Of a stretch of 64,000 bases of DNA, positions 17,758-27,140 are shown one piece after another (position 1 is the first letter of the stretch; each line of letters opens with the position of its first letter). The translations under genes and the position numbers were made by a program. The stretch comes from Flavobacterium sp. N502536 (lineage in GTDB: Bacteria > Bacteroidota > Bacteroidia > Flavobacteriales > Flavobacteriaceae): positions 992,001 through 1,056,000 of the forward strand of contig NZ_CP110011.1 of the NCBI RefSeq assembly GCF_025947345.1. Reading direction: 5' to 3'. Below the pieces are notes generated by a model. The model was not told where the DNA came from, ran no database searches, and was given only the letters and a program-made list of their open reading frames with translations.

Positions 17758-18755
17758 GAGTTTATTTTTGGTTTATTAATGAATAAACTCAAAAAACCAA
17801 TACTTCTTCCCAAGGCTTCGGTAAAGGCTTCTTTTTTCTTTTGTTCTGTAAGAACATTTGTAAAGCGAATTAAGATTAAAAGTACTGTTATTAAATTCCA
17901 TTTTAAACGGTCTTTAAAAACTGGAGCTGGGTTTTTAACTCTCCAAACATACCATCCGTTTCTAACTACCATTTTTCCGTATTTGTACTTATTTGGACGA
18001 CCCGACTCGGCATGAAAATGAGATAAACGTGCATTTGTATTGATTACATTTTGACCAAACTGCAAAGCTCTTAAACTAAAATCAGCATCTTCATACAAAC
18101 CATATCCTTCAAAATATCCAGAAAACTTAATTTGATCTAAAACTTGTTTTTTGAATGACATGGACATTCCTATTAATAAATCTACTTCATAAGTCTTTCC
18201 TGTCAGCGGAAATCCTGAGGTTCTGCCATGTGAATAATTTGGCATTTTACCGGATCCTAAAGTAGAGTTTAGCTTTAAGTAATTCCTAACAACATTCCGC
18301 AAACCTTCTTTGTAATAAAAGCCCTCAAACAAATAGTTTTTTTTCTGATCATACAAAACGTCAGGATCCTGTTTTTTCCAACCGTACTCATTAACTGCAA
18401 TCCCTCCTACGCCAGCTATAGCCGAATTTACATTGAATGTTTCGATAACCTGCTTAAAGTAATCCGGTTCTAAAACTGTATCGTCATCCAGAAAGCAAAC
18501 AATTTCACAGTCTGTATTTACTTTTGAAACGCCATAGTTTCGTTGTCTTGTAAGGCCTCTATTATCTTTAGAAACCAGGAAATATTCTAAATTCTGAAAC
18601 TTGTTTTCTTCTACAACAGTTTTGGTCTCATTATTAATGGAACCATCGATAATAAGGATTTGATTTGGATACAATAATTGCTTTTGAATCGACTGCAATA
18701 AAGCTTGCAATGATTCAGGGCGCATATAAGTACAAATAATTAGCGAAAAATTCAT
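17754..18755 (-). CDS. Glycosyltransferase family 2 (GT-A)
   Basis: A 333-residue inverting glycosyltransferase. It opens with FSLIICTYMRPESLQALLQS, the GT2 nucleotide-binding start. The metal-binding motif is CFLDDDTVLEPDYF near residue 90. GYGLYEDADFSLRA (about 225) supplies the acceptor-side ED motif. The C-terminus has a short hydrophobic stretch (about 290-305) that may touch the membrane. It ends within the next gene by the 4-nt ATGA overlap. Confidence 0.87.
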   Translation of the reverse strand: MNFSLIICTYMRPESLQALLQSIQKQLLYPNQILIIDGSINNETKTVVEENKFQNLEYFLVSKDNRGLTRQRNYGVSKVNTDCEIVCFLDDDTVLEPDYFKQVIETFNVNSAIAGVGGIAVNEYGWKKQDPDVLYDQKKNYLFEGFYYKEGLRNVVRNYLKLNSTLGSGKMPNYSHGRTSGFPLTGKTYEVDLLIGMSMSFKKQVLDQIKFSGYFEGYGLYEDADFSLRALQFGQNVINTNARLSHFHAESGRPNKYKYGKMVVRNGWYVWRVKNPAPVFKDRLKWNLITVLLILIRFTNVLTEQKKKEAFTEALGRSIGFLSLFINKPKINS

Positions 18756-18761
18756 TAAATT

Positions 18762-19502
18762 CTATTTAGAAGCTATAAATATTAAATTGTTGTATCCTTT
18801 TTTTCTATTGTACAACTGTCCTTTCATAGCATGAAATTCCTCTATTGAATAAACTTCTATATCCCTAAATCCTGATTCTTTTAGATCTGTAATTAATCCT
18901 TTTTTCGTATAATAATATCCTGAAACTTTAAAACCTTTAAACCCGGTGTTTCTGTTTCCTACTTTTTCTCCTAAAAAAAGAGAAAAAAGTCCTCGTAATT
19001 TAAAATACATCGTTTTCCTCAAAGCTCCAATTTGGTTATGAACTGTACCCAATAGAACACCATCCTCAGCCAAAATTTGACGGGCATTTTTAAAAATTGT
19101 CAGACGGTCTTTACGAACAGGCACATAGGTTAACATACTGTTTAATATGGTTACCAACTCAAACTCATTCGCAACTTTATTAAAATCCTTTGCGTCACCA
19201 ACAATAGTACTGGTAATTGTATCAATACCCCAAACTTTTAAATTTTGGTTGCATTTCTCAATCATATTATCCGAAATATCAGAGGCAACAATTTGATTTG
19301 GTTTATAAAACTTTGCAATGCCACTAAGTTCTCTTCCGGTTCCGCAGCCAAAAACTTTTATACGATCTATTTTCCCTATCTTATCATAACGCTTTAAACT
19401 ACTTTCGAACATAAAATGCTCAAAATCTGAAATTGATGTCATTACCTCTTGTGTAGCGATAATATCTTCTCTTTCCCAAAAAGATTTATTTTCTACTTTC
19501 AT
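18762..19502 (-). CDS. Class I SAM-dependent methyltransferase
   Basis: A 246-residue enzyme of the Rossmann methyltransferase fold. Motif I is reduced (KVFGCGTGRELSG), followed by the acidic AdoMet-contacting ASDISDNMIEKC and then VGDAKDF and FELVTILNSMLTY. It probably methylates a sugar hydroxyl or carries out a similar late modification; the target is unknown. Its start overlaps the end of the FemAB-like gene by 17 nt, which ties the two together in translation. Confidence 0.82.
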   Translation of the reverse strand: MKVENKSFWEREDIIATQEVMTSISDFEHFMFESSLKRYDKIGKIDRIKVFGCGTGRELSGIAKFYKPNQIVASDISDNMIEKCNQNLKVWGIDTITSTIVGDAKDFNKVANEFELVTILNSMLTYVPVRKDRLTIFKNARQILAEDGVLLGTVHNQIGALRKTMYFKLRGLFSLFLGEKVGNRNTGFKGFKVSGYYYTKKGLITDLKESGFRDIEVYSIEEFHAMKGQLYNRKKGYNNLIFIASK

Positions 19503-20568
19503 TTTTTAACCTTTTAATTGATGCTAAAATTTTTGCCATTGCTCTTTTATGTGGTTTCATATATTTTTCAAAAAAAACATAGATCGAAAATAACAAACTA
19601 TTATTAATTAAATAATAAGCTGAATCTTCAGCTAAAATCTGTTTTGTATTAAAACCATTTTTAAAATCTTGTACCCCCTTAGAGCCTCCTAATGACAGAT
19701 TATATCCTTTATTCTTTTCCAAAAAAGATAACTTTATTGCTTCCCATTGTAATAAATGTCCAACAAGCAGATCTGGTTTCTCTTTTTTAGTACCTCCCAA
19801 AATATAGGTATAATAACCTCCCGCTTTTATTATAAAAATCGCTCCTTTTACTTCATTGTCTTTAGTTCCTACAATAAATTTAGCAATCCCTTTTTCAATT
19901 AAATCTACTATTGTTTCTTTAATATCATTCCAATCTCTAAGTCCGTAATTTGCCTTTTGTGCATTCTCTAAACATATTTCATATGCTCGTTCTATTTCAT
20001 TATAAGCCACAGCATAACTAATTAGGACTCCCTTTCTTTCTGCACTTCTGACATCTCGCCGCACCGATGACTTAAAATCTAATATCAGATCATCAATTGT
20101 ATTGTATTTACTTAAATCTAACCAATTTAATCCTGTGAAAGAAAATACATATTTAAAACGATTCCCTTTTTTAAAATTGTGCTTTTTCAAATATTTACTA
20201 TAATATATATCTTTCTCAAATTTTAAAAGAGAAGGAGACCCTATTTGCAAACAACTTGTTTTAAGAAAATTAGACCTATTAATTGCTGCTTCTATGATTT
20301 GGGGCAAAACTAAGTTATTCTCATTTAGAAGTAATGGTACATAAGGAATAATATAAAATTTAAAGAACGATAATTTCGGAATTACTGCACCGTAGCCTCC
20401 AATTATTTCTTCATTTTCAATATATAATCCTACCTCAAAATCAAAACCATATGATTGATAAGACTTAAGCCAATCTGAAAGCACTAAATGACTTCCGTTA
20501 CTATTTGCGATAACAAATTCATCCCATTTGTCAAGCCAATATTTTTCTTTAGTAAAAAGGATTTTCAT
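19486..20568 (-). CDS. FemAB / GNAT-like acyltransferase
   Basis: A 360-residue protein with the FemAB-type double GNAT layout. The basic pattern SSVRRDVRSAERKGVLIS at about residues 150-167 is typical of the group, as is the C-terminal YNLSLGGSKGVQDFKNGF. FemAB enzymes attach amino acids to lipid II, but members in polysaccharide loci probably add acyl or aminoacyl groups to glycans. Here a glycan target is inferred only from position between a methyltransferase and a NodB-like protein. It shares one base with the upstream gene. Confidence 0.78.
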   Translation of the reverse strand: MKILFTKEKYWLDKWDEFVIANSNGSHLVLSDWLKSYQSYGFDFEVGLYIENEEIIGGYGAVIPKLSFFKFYIIPYVPLLLNENNLVLPQIIEAAINRSNFLKTSCLQIGSPSLLKFEKDIYYSKYLKKHNFKKGNRFKYVFSFTGLNWLDLSKYNTIDDLILDFKSSVRRDVRSAERKGVLISYAVAYNEIERAYEICLENAQKANYGLRDWNDIKETIVDLIEKGIAKFIVGTKDNEVKGAIFIIKAGGYYTYILGGTKKEKPDLLVGHLLQWEAIKLSFLEKNKGYNLSLGGSKGVQDFKNGFNTKQILAEDSAYYLINNSLLFSIYVFFEKYMKPHKRAMAKILASIKRLKNESRK

Positions 20569-22184
20569 TAGGTAAATTTTCTAAAAGTTAGATCAGATTT
20601 ACTCTTCATAAAAATAACACCTTCAGCATCAACATCTAAAACAACTTTTTCAAAACCCTGCCAATACTCAATTAACTGTGTAAGTGTTGGATTCCAGATT
20701 TTATTATTTTTAATTTTATCGGAAAGACTTTTAAATCTTTCATCCACTTTCTTGTCTATTTGTACTGGAGACGAAAATAATTTCCCTGCATGGTATTCCA
20801 TAGGAACCGAAAAATAGGTATGTGCTATAAAAACACCTTTTTCACTTATTAATAACTGTATATTTTCTTCTGATAATGATTTTCTAAAATCCAACATTTC
20901 TAATGTCTGGAAAATATAAAACTCTTCCTCCGCAATGTTATGTTTAAATAAGATTGGGGAATATTGTGCTAATTTATATGCCTTCCCCTTATTGGTTTTC
21001 CATGACATAAAAACCTTCAAGACAGAAACACTTAACTTAAAAAAGTCTTTAACTAACGGAAAAAATGACTTTAATCGTTTTTGAAAAAATACTTTTTTGA
21101 AGTTTGCTGCCGCATCTTTGTATCTTAAAATCATCTTTTCATCATTATAATAATGGAAAAAAATGTTTTTAATCATCAACTGTATTTTCTTAATTAAGCG
21201 GCTATCCTTATTGCCTTTTAAAAAACTTGACAGCGTAAAATGCTTTGTATTTAATTGATTTATTACGCCATTTGTAGTAGTACCCGTGTCAATATAATTC
21301 CAAAGAACATTAATCTTTTTACCTTTTAAAAGACTACTAAAGTTTTCTTCAGGAATATTATTATTTTCAAAAAGCGAAAAATTGTAGGGCTGAAATCCGT
21401 GATCGATCCAGACTTTCAAATCCTCTAATGGTGGAACAAATTGTTCAAAATCCTCAAAACTTTCAACGTTTGGTTTGATAGATTGTGAAAGTGAATGGTA
21501 ACACAACTCGTGCCCTTCCTCATACCATTTTAAAAGTTCCTCTTTCTGATTTTGAAAAGATGCATTTTCTTCCCGCTTTGAGAAATGATTTAAAAAAAAA
21601 CTTTTTGTTACTTTTATATTGTGTTCTTTGAAAAAATGCCTTTGAAGGACTAAATTTTCAGCAGTGTCAAAATCACAGTGATCTGTAAAACAAGCAATCG
21701 CAATAAAGGGTTCTCTGGATCGGCTTAATTCAATAGCTTCGTTTTGAGGAAATAATAAAGCAGGGATTTCAACAAAATTAAACTTTTGTTTGGCCGCTAT
21801 TATAGTCTTTCTATTTTGACTCCCCAAATAATTTGTAATAGGAGATGCTGATTCGGGATTGAATCTCCATAGTAAAACTGTTGGATCATGATGATCAATT
21901 TCCCAAATTCCACTCGTTATGTTTGCCTGAACAACTTTATCATTCTGAAATTTTACAATTTTGGGACTAAACTCATTTGCGATAAAATTAGTTTTTAATT
22001 TTTGCCATGTATAATCGTGGCTGCGAAACTGTGTTACCGGTTTTGAAAAAACAATTTTTATATCGAATGAATTACAGTCTGAAAGATTAACCTGAGCGAG
22101 ATCAATACTCACTTTGCGTGATTGACTATCAAACACAAGTGTCTGACTTTGCAAAGGTTTTATAATAGTTATAGATTCTATCAA
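20568..22184 (-). CDS. Divergent NodB-like polysaccharide deacetylase-fold protein
   Basis: A 538-residue protein of unusual build. An N-terminal beta-rich region of about 155 residues is followed by a NodB-like section with IACFTDHCDFDTAE (164-177) and EEGHELCYHSLSQS (222-235). The usual H-S/T-x-x-H zinc motif has Gln at the second His (H230, Q234), and the TFDDG motif is also altered. Catalysis as a deacetylase is therefore doubtful. The remaining 300 residues, which include a basic Phe/Lys-rich section (330-395), match nothing I know. It has no signal peptide, so it is probably cytosolic. Confidence 0.6.
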   Translation of the reverse strand: MIESITIIKPLQSQTLVFDSQSRKVSIDLAQVNLSDCNSFDIKIVFSKPVTQFRSHDYTWQKLKTNFIANEFSPKIVKFQNDKVVQANITSGIWEIDHHDPTVLLWRFNPESASPITNYLGSQNRKTIIAAKQKFNFVEIPALLFPQNEAIELSRSREPFIAIACFTDHCDFDTAENLVLQRHFFKEHNIKVTKSFFLNHFSKREENASFQNQKEELLKWYEEGHELCYHSLSQSIKPNVESFEDFEQFVPPLEDLKVWIDHGFQPYNFSLFENNNIPEENFSSLLKGKKINVLWNYIDTGTTTNGVINQLNTKHFTLSSFLKGNKDSRLIKKIQLMIKNIFFHYYNDEKMILRYKDAAANFKKVFFQKRLKSFFPLVKDFFKLSVSVLKVFMSWKTNKGKAYKLAQYSPILFKHNIAEEEFYIFQTLEMLDFRKSLSEENIQLLISEKGVFIAHTYFSVPMEYHAGKLFSSPVQIDKKVDERFKSLSDKIKNNKIWNPTLTQLIEYWQGFEKVVLDVDAEGVIFMKSKSDLTFRKFT

Positions 22185-22190
22185 GTCTTT

Positions 22191-23726
22191 TTATTTACTA
22201 ATTAATTCATTTGCCCAATACAAGCTTTGTTTCCACTGCTTTTGGAAGTTTCTATAATAATGTAATGGATTTTTAATTGACTGGGCCTTATAAAATTTGA
22301 AAAACAAGATTACTTTATATCCGCTTATTTGCTCTTCTGTTAAGTGTAATTGCTTATACAACATGATTGTAGGCGAAGGTTTAGGCTGAACTAGATCATC
22401 TTTCCAGGCTAAAACAGGTTTTGTTCGAAATCCTCCCATCGGGGCACTTAAATGTAAAATTTCAGGACTAGGAAAATATACAACGTCTGCTCCTATATTG
22501 CGCAATTGCATTCCAAAATCAGTATCCTCTCCATAACCAAATTCAAACCCCATTCTAAAAGAAACTTTTTTAAGCAATACACTAGTCATAAAACTATTCC
22601 CTGACCCAAATATTGAGGACTGATTTACGACATCAAGTTCTTTTGTTTCGTTTTTCTTTAAGTAACTGTTATTTACAACTGTTACGCCAAATTTTTTACA
22701 TTTCTTTAAAGTTTTTTCTATCAAATCAGGAGCAAACCTGTTATCATCATCATTCAAAAAAACCCATTCGCTCTTGACTTGTGCTAATGCCAGATTTCTT
22801 GCATTACAAGCTCCTGCCTGGTGTGTAAATGTATGTTTAATTTCAAATGGCCAACTTTCAGTTTGAAGATAATCAAGTTCTGATACACTTTCTACATTTG
22901 TATTCTGTTCTACAATTATAACGTTTTTAGGCAAATGGGTCTGTACTGATAAATCTTTTAAAACATCGTACAAATATTGTTTTCGTCCAATAGTTGGAAT
23001 TATTACATCAATAGTTTCTGTACTGGATATATGCTTTGATGAATAAACCTCAATATGCTCTAATAAATCATCTTCCAATTTTCGTCTTCGATAAATAAGA
23101 CAATACAGCAATGGAAGAATGCTTAGTTTTCTTTTAAACAGCAACATATTCAAAAACAGCAGAAATACCCAACGGGTTCTATAATGTTGTTTTACAAATC
23201 GAAATAACGTGTAAAGCTGCGTTTCCTGCTCTTTTAATTCTACAGTGGTATCAATCAATAATGCTGGCTCTGAATAGCAAAAAAGGCCTTTTTCCATGGT
23301 CAATTTTGCCAAAGAATGCAAAAAATAATCGAAATTATAAGTAGTTTTAATTTTCCCGCTCAGTGCTAATAAAACAGAGGCATTAAGACCGCCAACAATG
23401 CTGCTTGTCTGCCAGGTTGGATAATTAACTTTTTTATTAATTTTTACAAATGGCGACTCCTCGACATAACCTATAGAATCTGACAAGAACGATTTTGAAA
23501 ATGGATTGTAAGACGCCATTATTTTAGAATGATGGAAAACATCCTGAAATTTTGAAATATTTAAATTTGATTTAAAATCAATATGACACCAAGTTATTAA
23601 ACTTTTGGGATGCAGGGCAGCCATTTCAAATAGTGTTTTTGCAATATTGACTTGCGAAAAATGCACTATTTTCTTTTCGAACTCTACCTCAACGACCTTA
23701 TTTTTTTTATGATAAATAATTATCAT
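22191..23726 (-). CDS. Two-part protein with a C-terminal GT2 glycosyltransferase domain
   Basis: A 511-residue protein. The first 240 residues resemble no family I recognise: they look like a degenerate GT-A-like alpha/beta region with a hydrophobic, basic linker at 187-215. The GT2 domain starts at about residue 243 (DVIIPTIGRKQYLYDVLKDL) and carries WVFLNDDDNRFAPD as metal site. GFEFGYGEDTDFGMQLR is the acceptor-side ED motif. It may be a duplicated or two-domain transferase. It overlaps its upstream neighbour by 4 nt. Confidence 0.8.
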   Translation of the reverse strand: MIIIYHKKNKVVEVEFEKKIVHFSQVNIAKTLFEMAALHPKSLITWCHIDFKSNLNISKFQDVFHHSKIMASYNPFSKSFLSDSIGYVEESPFVKINKKVNYPTWQTSSIVGGLNASVLLALSGKIKTTYNFDYFLHSLAKLTMEKGLFCYSEPALLIDTTVELKEQETQLYTLFRFVKQHYRTRWVFLLFLNMLLFKRKLSILPLLYCLIYRRRKLEDDLLEHIEVYSSKHISSTETIDVIIPTIGRKQYLYDVLKDLSVQTHLPKNVIIVEQNTNVESVSELDYLQTESWPFEIKHTFTHQAGACNARNLALAQVKSEWVFLNDDDNRFAPDLIEKTLKKCKKFGVTVVNNSYLKKNETKELDVVNQSSIFGSGNSFMTSVLLKKVSFRMGFEFGYGEDTDFGMQLRNIGADVVYFPSPEILHLSAPMGGFRTKPVLAWKDDLVQPKPSPTIMLYKQLHLTEEQISGYKVILFFKFYKAQSIKNPLHYYRNFQKQWKQSLYWANELISK

Positions 23727-24898
23727 TGCGGCTTTAAATTTTGGTTTATTATTTTTTTATAAAATTCAATATTCTCTAGTACTATTTTATTAATATCAAA
23801 TTTAGCTTCTACTCTTTCTCTGGCTTGTTCTCCTATCTTTAAGCAAAGCGATTCTTCTTTAAGCAATGCTGTAATTCTATTGGCAAATAAATCATGATCT
23901 GCAGGATGTACCAGATAACCGCTTTCTCCGTCAACTATAAGTTCTTGCGCCCAGCCAATATTACTATTAACTACTCCTTTTTTCATTGCCATAGATTCTA
24001 TCGTAACCATTCCTAATGTTTCGGCAAAGGTTGGAAATACACAAACATTCGCTTTCTTTATGTAGTTCTGCACTTCATTATATGGAATTTTACCCAGATA
24101 TTCTACATTATTCAAATCCTCCTTTTTAAACTGATTTTGCATCAATTGCCAGGTAGAGATTGAGTTTGTTTTGATATCTCCGGAGTCACTACCAATTAAA
24201 ACTAGTTTTGCGTCGGGGAAATCTTTTCGCACTTTGTTAAAAATAGCAGGCAGTTCTAAAACTCCCTTTTTACGAATTAAGGTTCCAACATACAAAATCA
24301 ACCCTTTTTCGTAAATCGCCGGGGAATCGTTTGTAAAGTTTTGCAGTTTTAATCCGTAATGAATTGTTTTTATTTCTTTATTCTTTAAGTTAAATATTTT
24401 CTTCGAAAGCGCTCCGGCAAAAGTTGTTGGTGCTATAAATCCTTTTGCTCTTTTTAGTGCTAATTTTTCTGACCAGTAATTTTTTAGTTTCTGCTTTCTT
24501 TCTTCTAAATGACAGAAATAAGCATCACTGCCATGAAATCTAATTACTAATGGAATTTTAAAATTCATAAGCGCTGTTATTCCGGTCCAATCCGGCGCTT
24601 CAATAATATCAATCTCTCTTTTAGTAATGGTTTCGTTTATGACTTTTTCGATTTTTTTTCTGTTAAAATAAAATTTCAAAAAACGTATTCTACTATCAGT
24701 TAAACTATAAATCGTTACATTTTCTTCTTCAAGAATAAACTCTTCTTTTTGACCGTATATAAAAACCGAAACTTTAATTCCCAAAACATTAAGTTTCTCC
24801 ACTAGGTTATAAACACTTGTACCTAAGCCTCCATCATGACCAAATGCCTTATGCGGATAATGCGACACTATGTATGCTATATGTAATTTATCTGCCAT
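23723..24898 (-). CDS. Glycosyltransferase family 4 (GT-B)
   Basis: A 391-residue GT4 protein. The acceptor-side loop is HDGGLGTSVYNLVEKL. The donor half has GLILYVGTLIRKKGVLELPA and FPTFAETLGMVTIESMAMKKGV with the E-x7-E motif, then a typical C-terminal GESGYLVHPADHDLFANRI. This late signature is strongly GT4. The donor sugar is unknown. It lies 4 nt from the GT11 gene and overlaps the next by 4 nt. Confidence 0.9.
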   Translation of the reverse strand: MADKLHIAYIVSHYPHKAFGHDGGLGTSVYNLVEKLNVLGIKVSVFIYGQKEEFILEEENVTIYSLTDSRIRFLKFYFNRKKIEKVINETITKREIDIIEAPDWTGITALMNFKIPLVIRFHGSDAYFCHLEERKQKLKNYWSEKLALKRAKGFIAPTTFAGALSKKIFNLKNKEIKTIHYGLKLQNFTNDSPAIYEKGLILYVGTLIRKKGVLELPAIFNKVRKDFPDAKLVLIGSDSGDIKTNSISTWQLMQNQFKKEDLNNVEYLGKIPYNEVQNYIKKANVCVFPTFAETLGMVTIESMAMKKGVVNSNIGWAQELIVDGESGYLVHPADHDLFANRITALLKEESLCLKIGEQARERVEAKFDINKIVLENIEFYKKIINQNLKPQ

Positions 24899-24901
24899 AA
24901 T

Positions 24902-26224
24902 TTATTTTATCGAAAGCATTTTTTTGATTCTCTTTTTTAGTTGTATTTTTTTTCGTCTTACATATTTTTTAAGACTATAGCTGTATCCGCCTATGTCTAA
25001 GAATTTCCCAGCAAAAAAACACAATACAATGTCAGCTGAAAAAACATCATCTGATTCTTGCAGTTTATATTTGTTTCGCTGCAAATAGCTATCATAATTA
25101 TGTTTGCTTGTTGTTACTGTTTTTGGAAATGAGAAGATTTTCGAAAACAGGCCAAAATCTTTTTGAACTAAAAACTCATTGTAATTAAATGCTTTTGAAA
25201 CTTTGAACGTTTTAACAACGCTATTAATAACGTTTTTACTTCCTGATTTTTTAAGCTCTAGCCAGCTTGCATACAATAAAAAAGGAGGTAAAAAATAATC
25301 TTTCTTCAAAAAATAGATATCCTCTTGTGTATCTATTTCCTTTTTTTCAAAAACAATATTCACATCAAAATAATCACTAATGTAGTTTTTAATCGTTTCT
25401 CTATTCTTTTTTGTTTCGATGTAAAAAGCTAAATTTTCCAGTTTAGGTTTATCACCAATATGATTGTAATTTATCCAGTTCTCCGGATAATAATCTTTAT
25501 CATCTAGTTCTAAACTTTTTAATCCATCGAAATTTTTATGGGGCCTTACTATTTTTGAGTTTTTCTTTTGTCCTAACCATGCTGACCACCATGAAAAGGT
25601 AGAATTACTAATTATGAAATCGTCGCATAGTGATCCTAAACATAATTGTTCGGCTTCATTTAGCTGATCTCCAAAAAAAGCATTTTCTAGAAATGAAAAA
25701 TGGAATTTGCAGTAGTTGATATCATCACTTAAAACAATCAAATTGCGGGCTTGCCAATCAGGAAAAAAACGGGCTAAACTATTTAGATAATAATGTATAG
25801 GTAATTGAAGGTAATCCGGATGATCTACAAAGTCCCCTCTTCGGATTGAAATTAGGATTGTAGGTTTGGCAAAAGCCTCCTGATATTTTTTCTTTAGCCG
25901 GTCTGTTAAAACTTCTGAAAACTCAAAATAATGCTTCGCTAATTCTTTGTCAAAGTACTTTTCTGTCTGAAGCCAACCTAAAATATCATAGTTCTCTCTC
26001 CCTAATTCCCTTTTATAATAATTGTATTCTTTTTCTTCAACCTCGATAAAACTGAGCAGATCTGTTTCCAGCAATGGTAATTTGTTCTTAAAATAGGACT
26101 GATATTTCCAGTCTGGAAAAAGAAAATCTTGTCTGTTTTCAACCGCCAATCCTATAGTAGATGCAATTTGAAAAAGCTGATTCCCTAAATTTCCTTTCTT
26201 ACCCAGTTTGCTGTATGTAATCAT
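24902..26224 (-). CDS. GT11 family fucosyltransferase-like protein with a C-terminal extension
   Basis: A 440-residue protein. The first 290 residues match the alpha-1,2-fucosyltransferase family GT11: KGNLGNQLFQIASTIGLA at the start, ISIRRGDFVDHPDY (the RRGD donor motif), LVLSDDINYCK, and ISNSTFSWWSAWLG near residue 210. A GDP-fucose donor is expected from the family. The remaining 150 residues (from about 290) have no match I know and make it longer than usual GT11 proteins. No GDP-fucose synthesis genes are in the window. Confidence 0.82.
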   Translation of the reverse strand: MITYSKLGKKGNLGNQLFQIASTIGLAVENRQDFLFPDWKYQSYFKNKLPLLETDLLSFIEVEEKEYNYYKRELGRENYDILGWLQTEKYFDKELAKHYFEFSEVLTDRLKKKYQEAFAKPTILISIRRGDFVDHPDYLQLPIHYYLNSLARFFPDWQARNLIVLSDDINYCKFHFSFLENAFFGDQLNEAEQLCLGSLCDDFIISNSTFSWWSAWLGQKKNSKIVRPHKNFDGLKSLELDDKDYYPENWINYNHIGDKPKLENLAFYIETKKNRETIKNYISDYFDVNIVFEKKEIDTQEDIYFLKKDYFLPPFLLYASWLELKKSGSKNVINSVVKTFKVSKAFNYNEFLVQKDFGLFSKIFSFPKTVTTSKHNYDSYLQRNKYKLQESDDVFSADIVLCFFAGKFLDIGGYSYSLKKYVRRKKIQLKKRIKKMLSIK

Positions 26225-26258
26225 TTTGTAAAAATATGTACTGCTAGATTCCTTACAT

Positions 26259-27140
26259 TTATTTATTAAAAAAATCTTTTAGTATTGTAGCGGTAAACAT
26301 TTTAGATCCAGTACCATTCATGTGTCCACAAGAAGAAAAATATTTATTCTCTTTAACTACGTTTTCATAGTTATAAATTTCAGGATATGCCTTTTTTACC
26401 TTCTCGAAATAATTCATTCCAACAACATTTTCACACATAGGAGTCATCACAGTTATTAGATTGATATTATTTTTTTTGCATATCCTTTTAATTTCTTCAT
26501 AGTATTTATTGTGCGGCAAAGGGTTCAGATTAACAATATTATTTTTCATGTTCCCGTTTTCAACACCTACTAACTCATAATACCCTCCATTGTCTAAACT
26601 ACTGGTCCTTTTATGAATAATATTAAAGAACATTTCTCTAAATCCTATTTTAGTTTCAAATTTTATGTATCTGTAAAATGGAATATAATATAGTTCGTTA
26701 AAGTTTTTTTGTGTTTGAAAATGCTCTTTTACTACTTTGGAATTATGAATATAGGGCAAAAATGCAGCAGCAATTCCTTCGGACTGATCAATACTGGCAA
26801 GACTTAAATCTGCTTCAAGTATAATGTTCTTGATTTCATACTTCCTTTCTACCATCAGTTTTAGCATCAATGCAGCTTCAAATAAATGCGAACCACTCAT
26901 TCCGTAATTAAAGGTTTTTAAGCCTTTATCTTCAAACATCGAAGTGACAAAATGATTGTTTGCTCTTGATGAACCTAAAATTACAACATCGTATTTTCTT
27001 CCTTCCGAATTATAAACCTGATCTATTTTATTTCTGTTTTTACATTGTATGAACATTGCAGAATATAATCCATCTAACACAATTGCCAATAAAATTGTTA
27101 TCAGAACAATTTTGGATATAAAAATTAAAAATTGCTTCAT
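26259..27140 (-). CDS. SGNH/GDSL-like protein paired with MBOAT (glycan O-acetylation)
   Basis: A 293-residue protein with one N-terminal membrane span (about residues 5-27), probably facing the periplasm. The SGNH block I reads VVILGSSRANNHFV (Ser in GSSR). A later NYGMSGSHLFE and a C-terminal HMNGTGSKMF (His near residue 275) complete the likely catalytic residues. AlgJ/AlgX-type partners of MBOAT acyltransferases have this form. It overlaps the MBOAT gene by one base, which strongly couples them. Confidence 0.72.
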   Translation of the reverse strand: MKQFLIFISKIVLITILLAIVLDGLYSAMFIQCKNRNKIDQVYNSEGRKYDVVILGSSRANNHFVTSMFEDKGLKTFNYGMSGSHLFEAALMLKLMVERKYEIKNIILEADLSLASIDQSEGIAAAFLPYIHNSKVVKEHFQTQKNFNELYYIPFYRYIKFETKIGFREMFFNIIHKRTSSLDNGGYYELVGVENGNMKNNIVNLNPLPHNKYYEEIKRICKKNNINLITVMTPMCENVVGMNYFEKVKKAYPEIYNYENVVKENKYFSSCGHMNGTGSKMFTATILKDFFNK

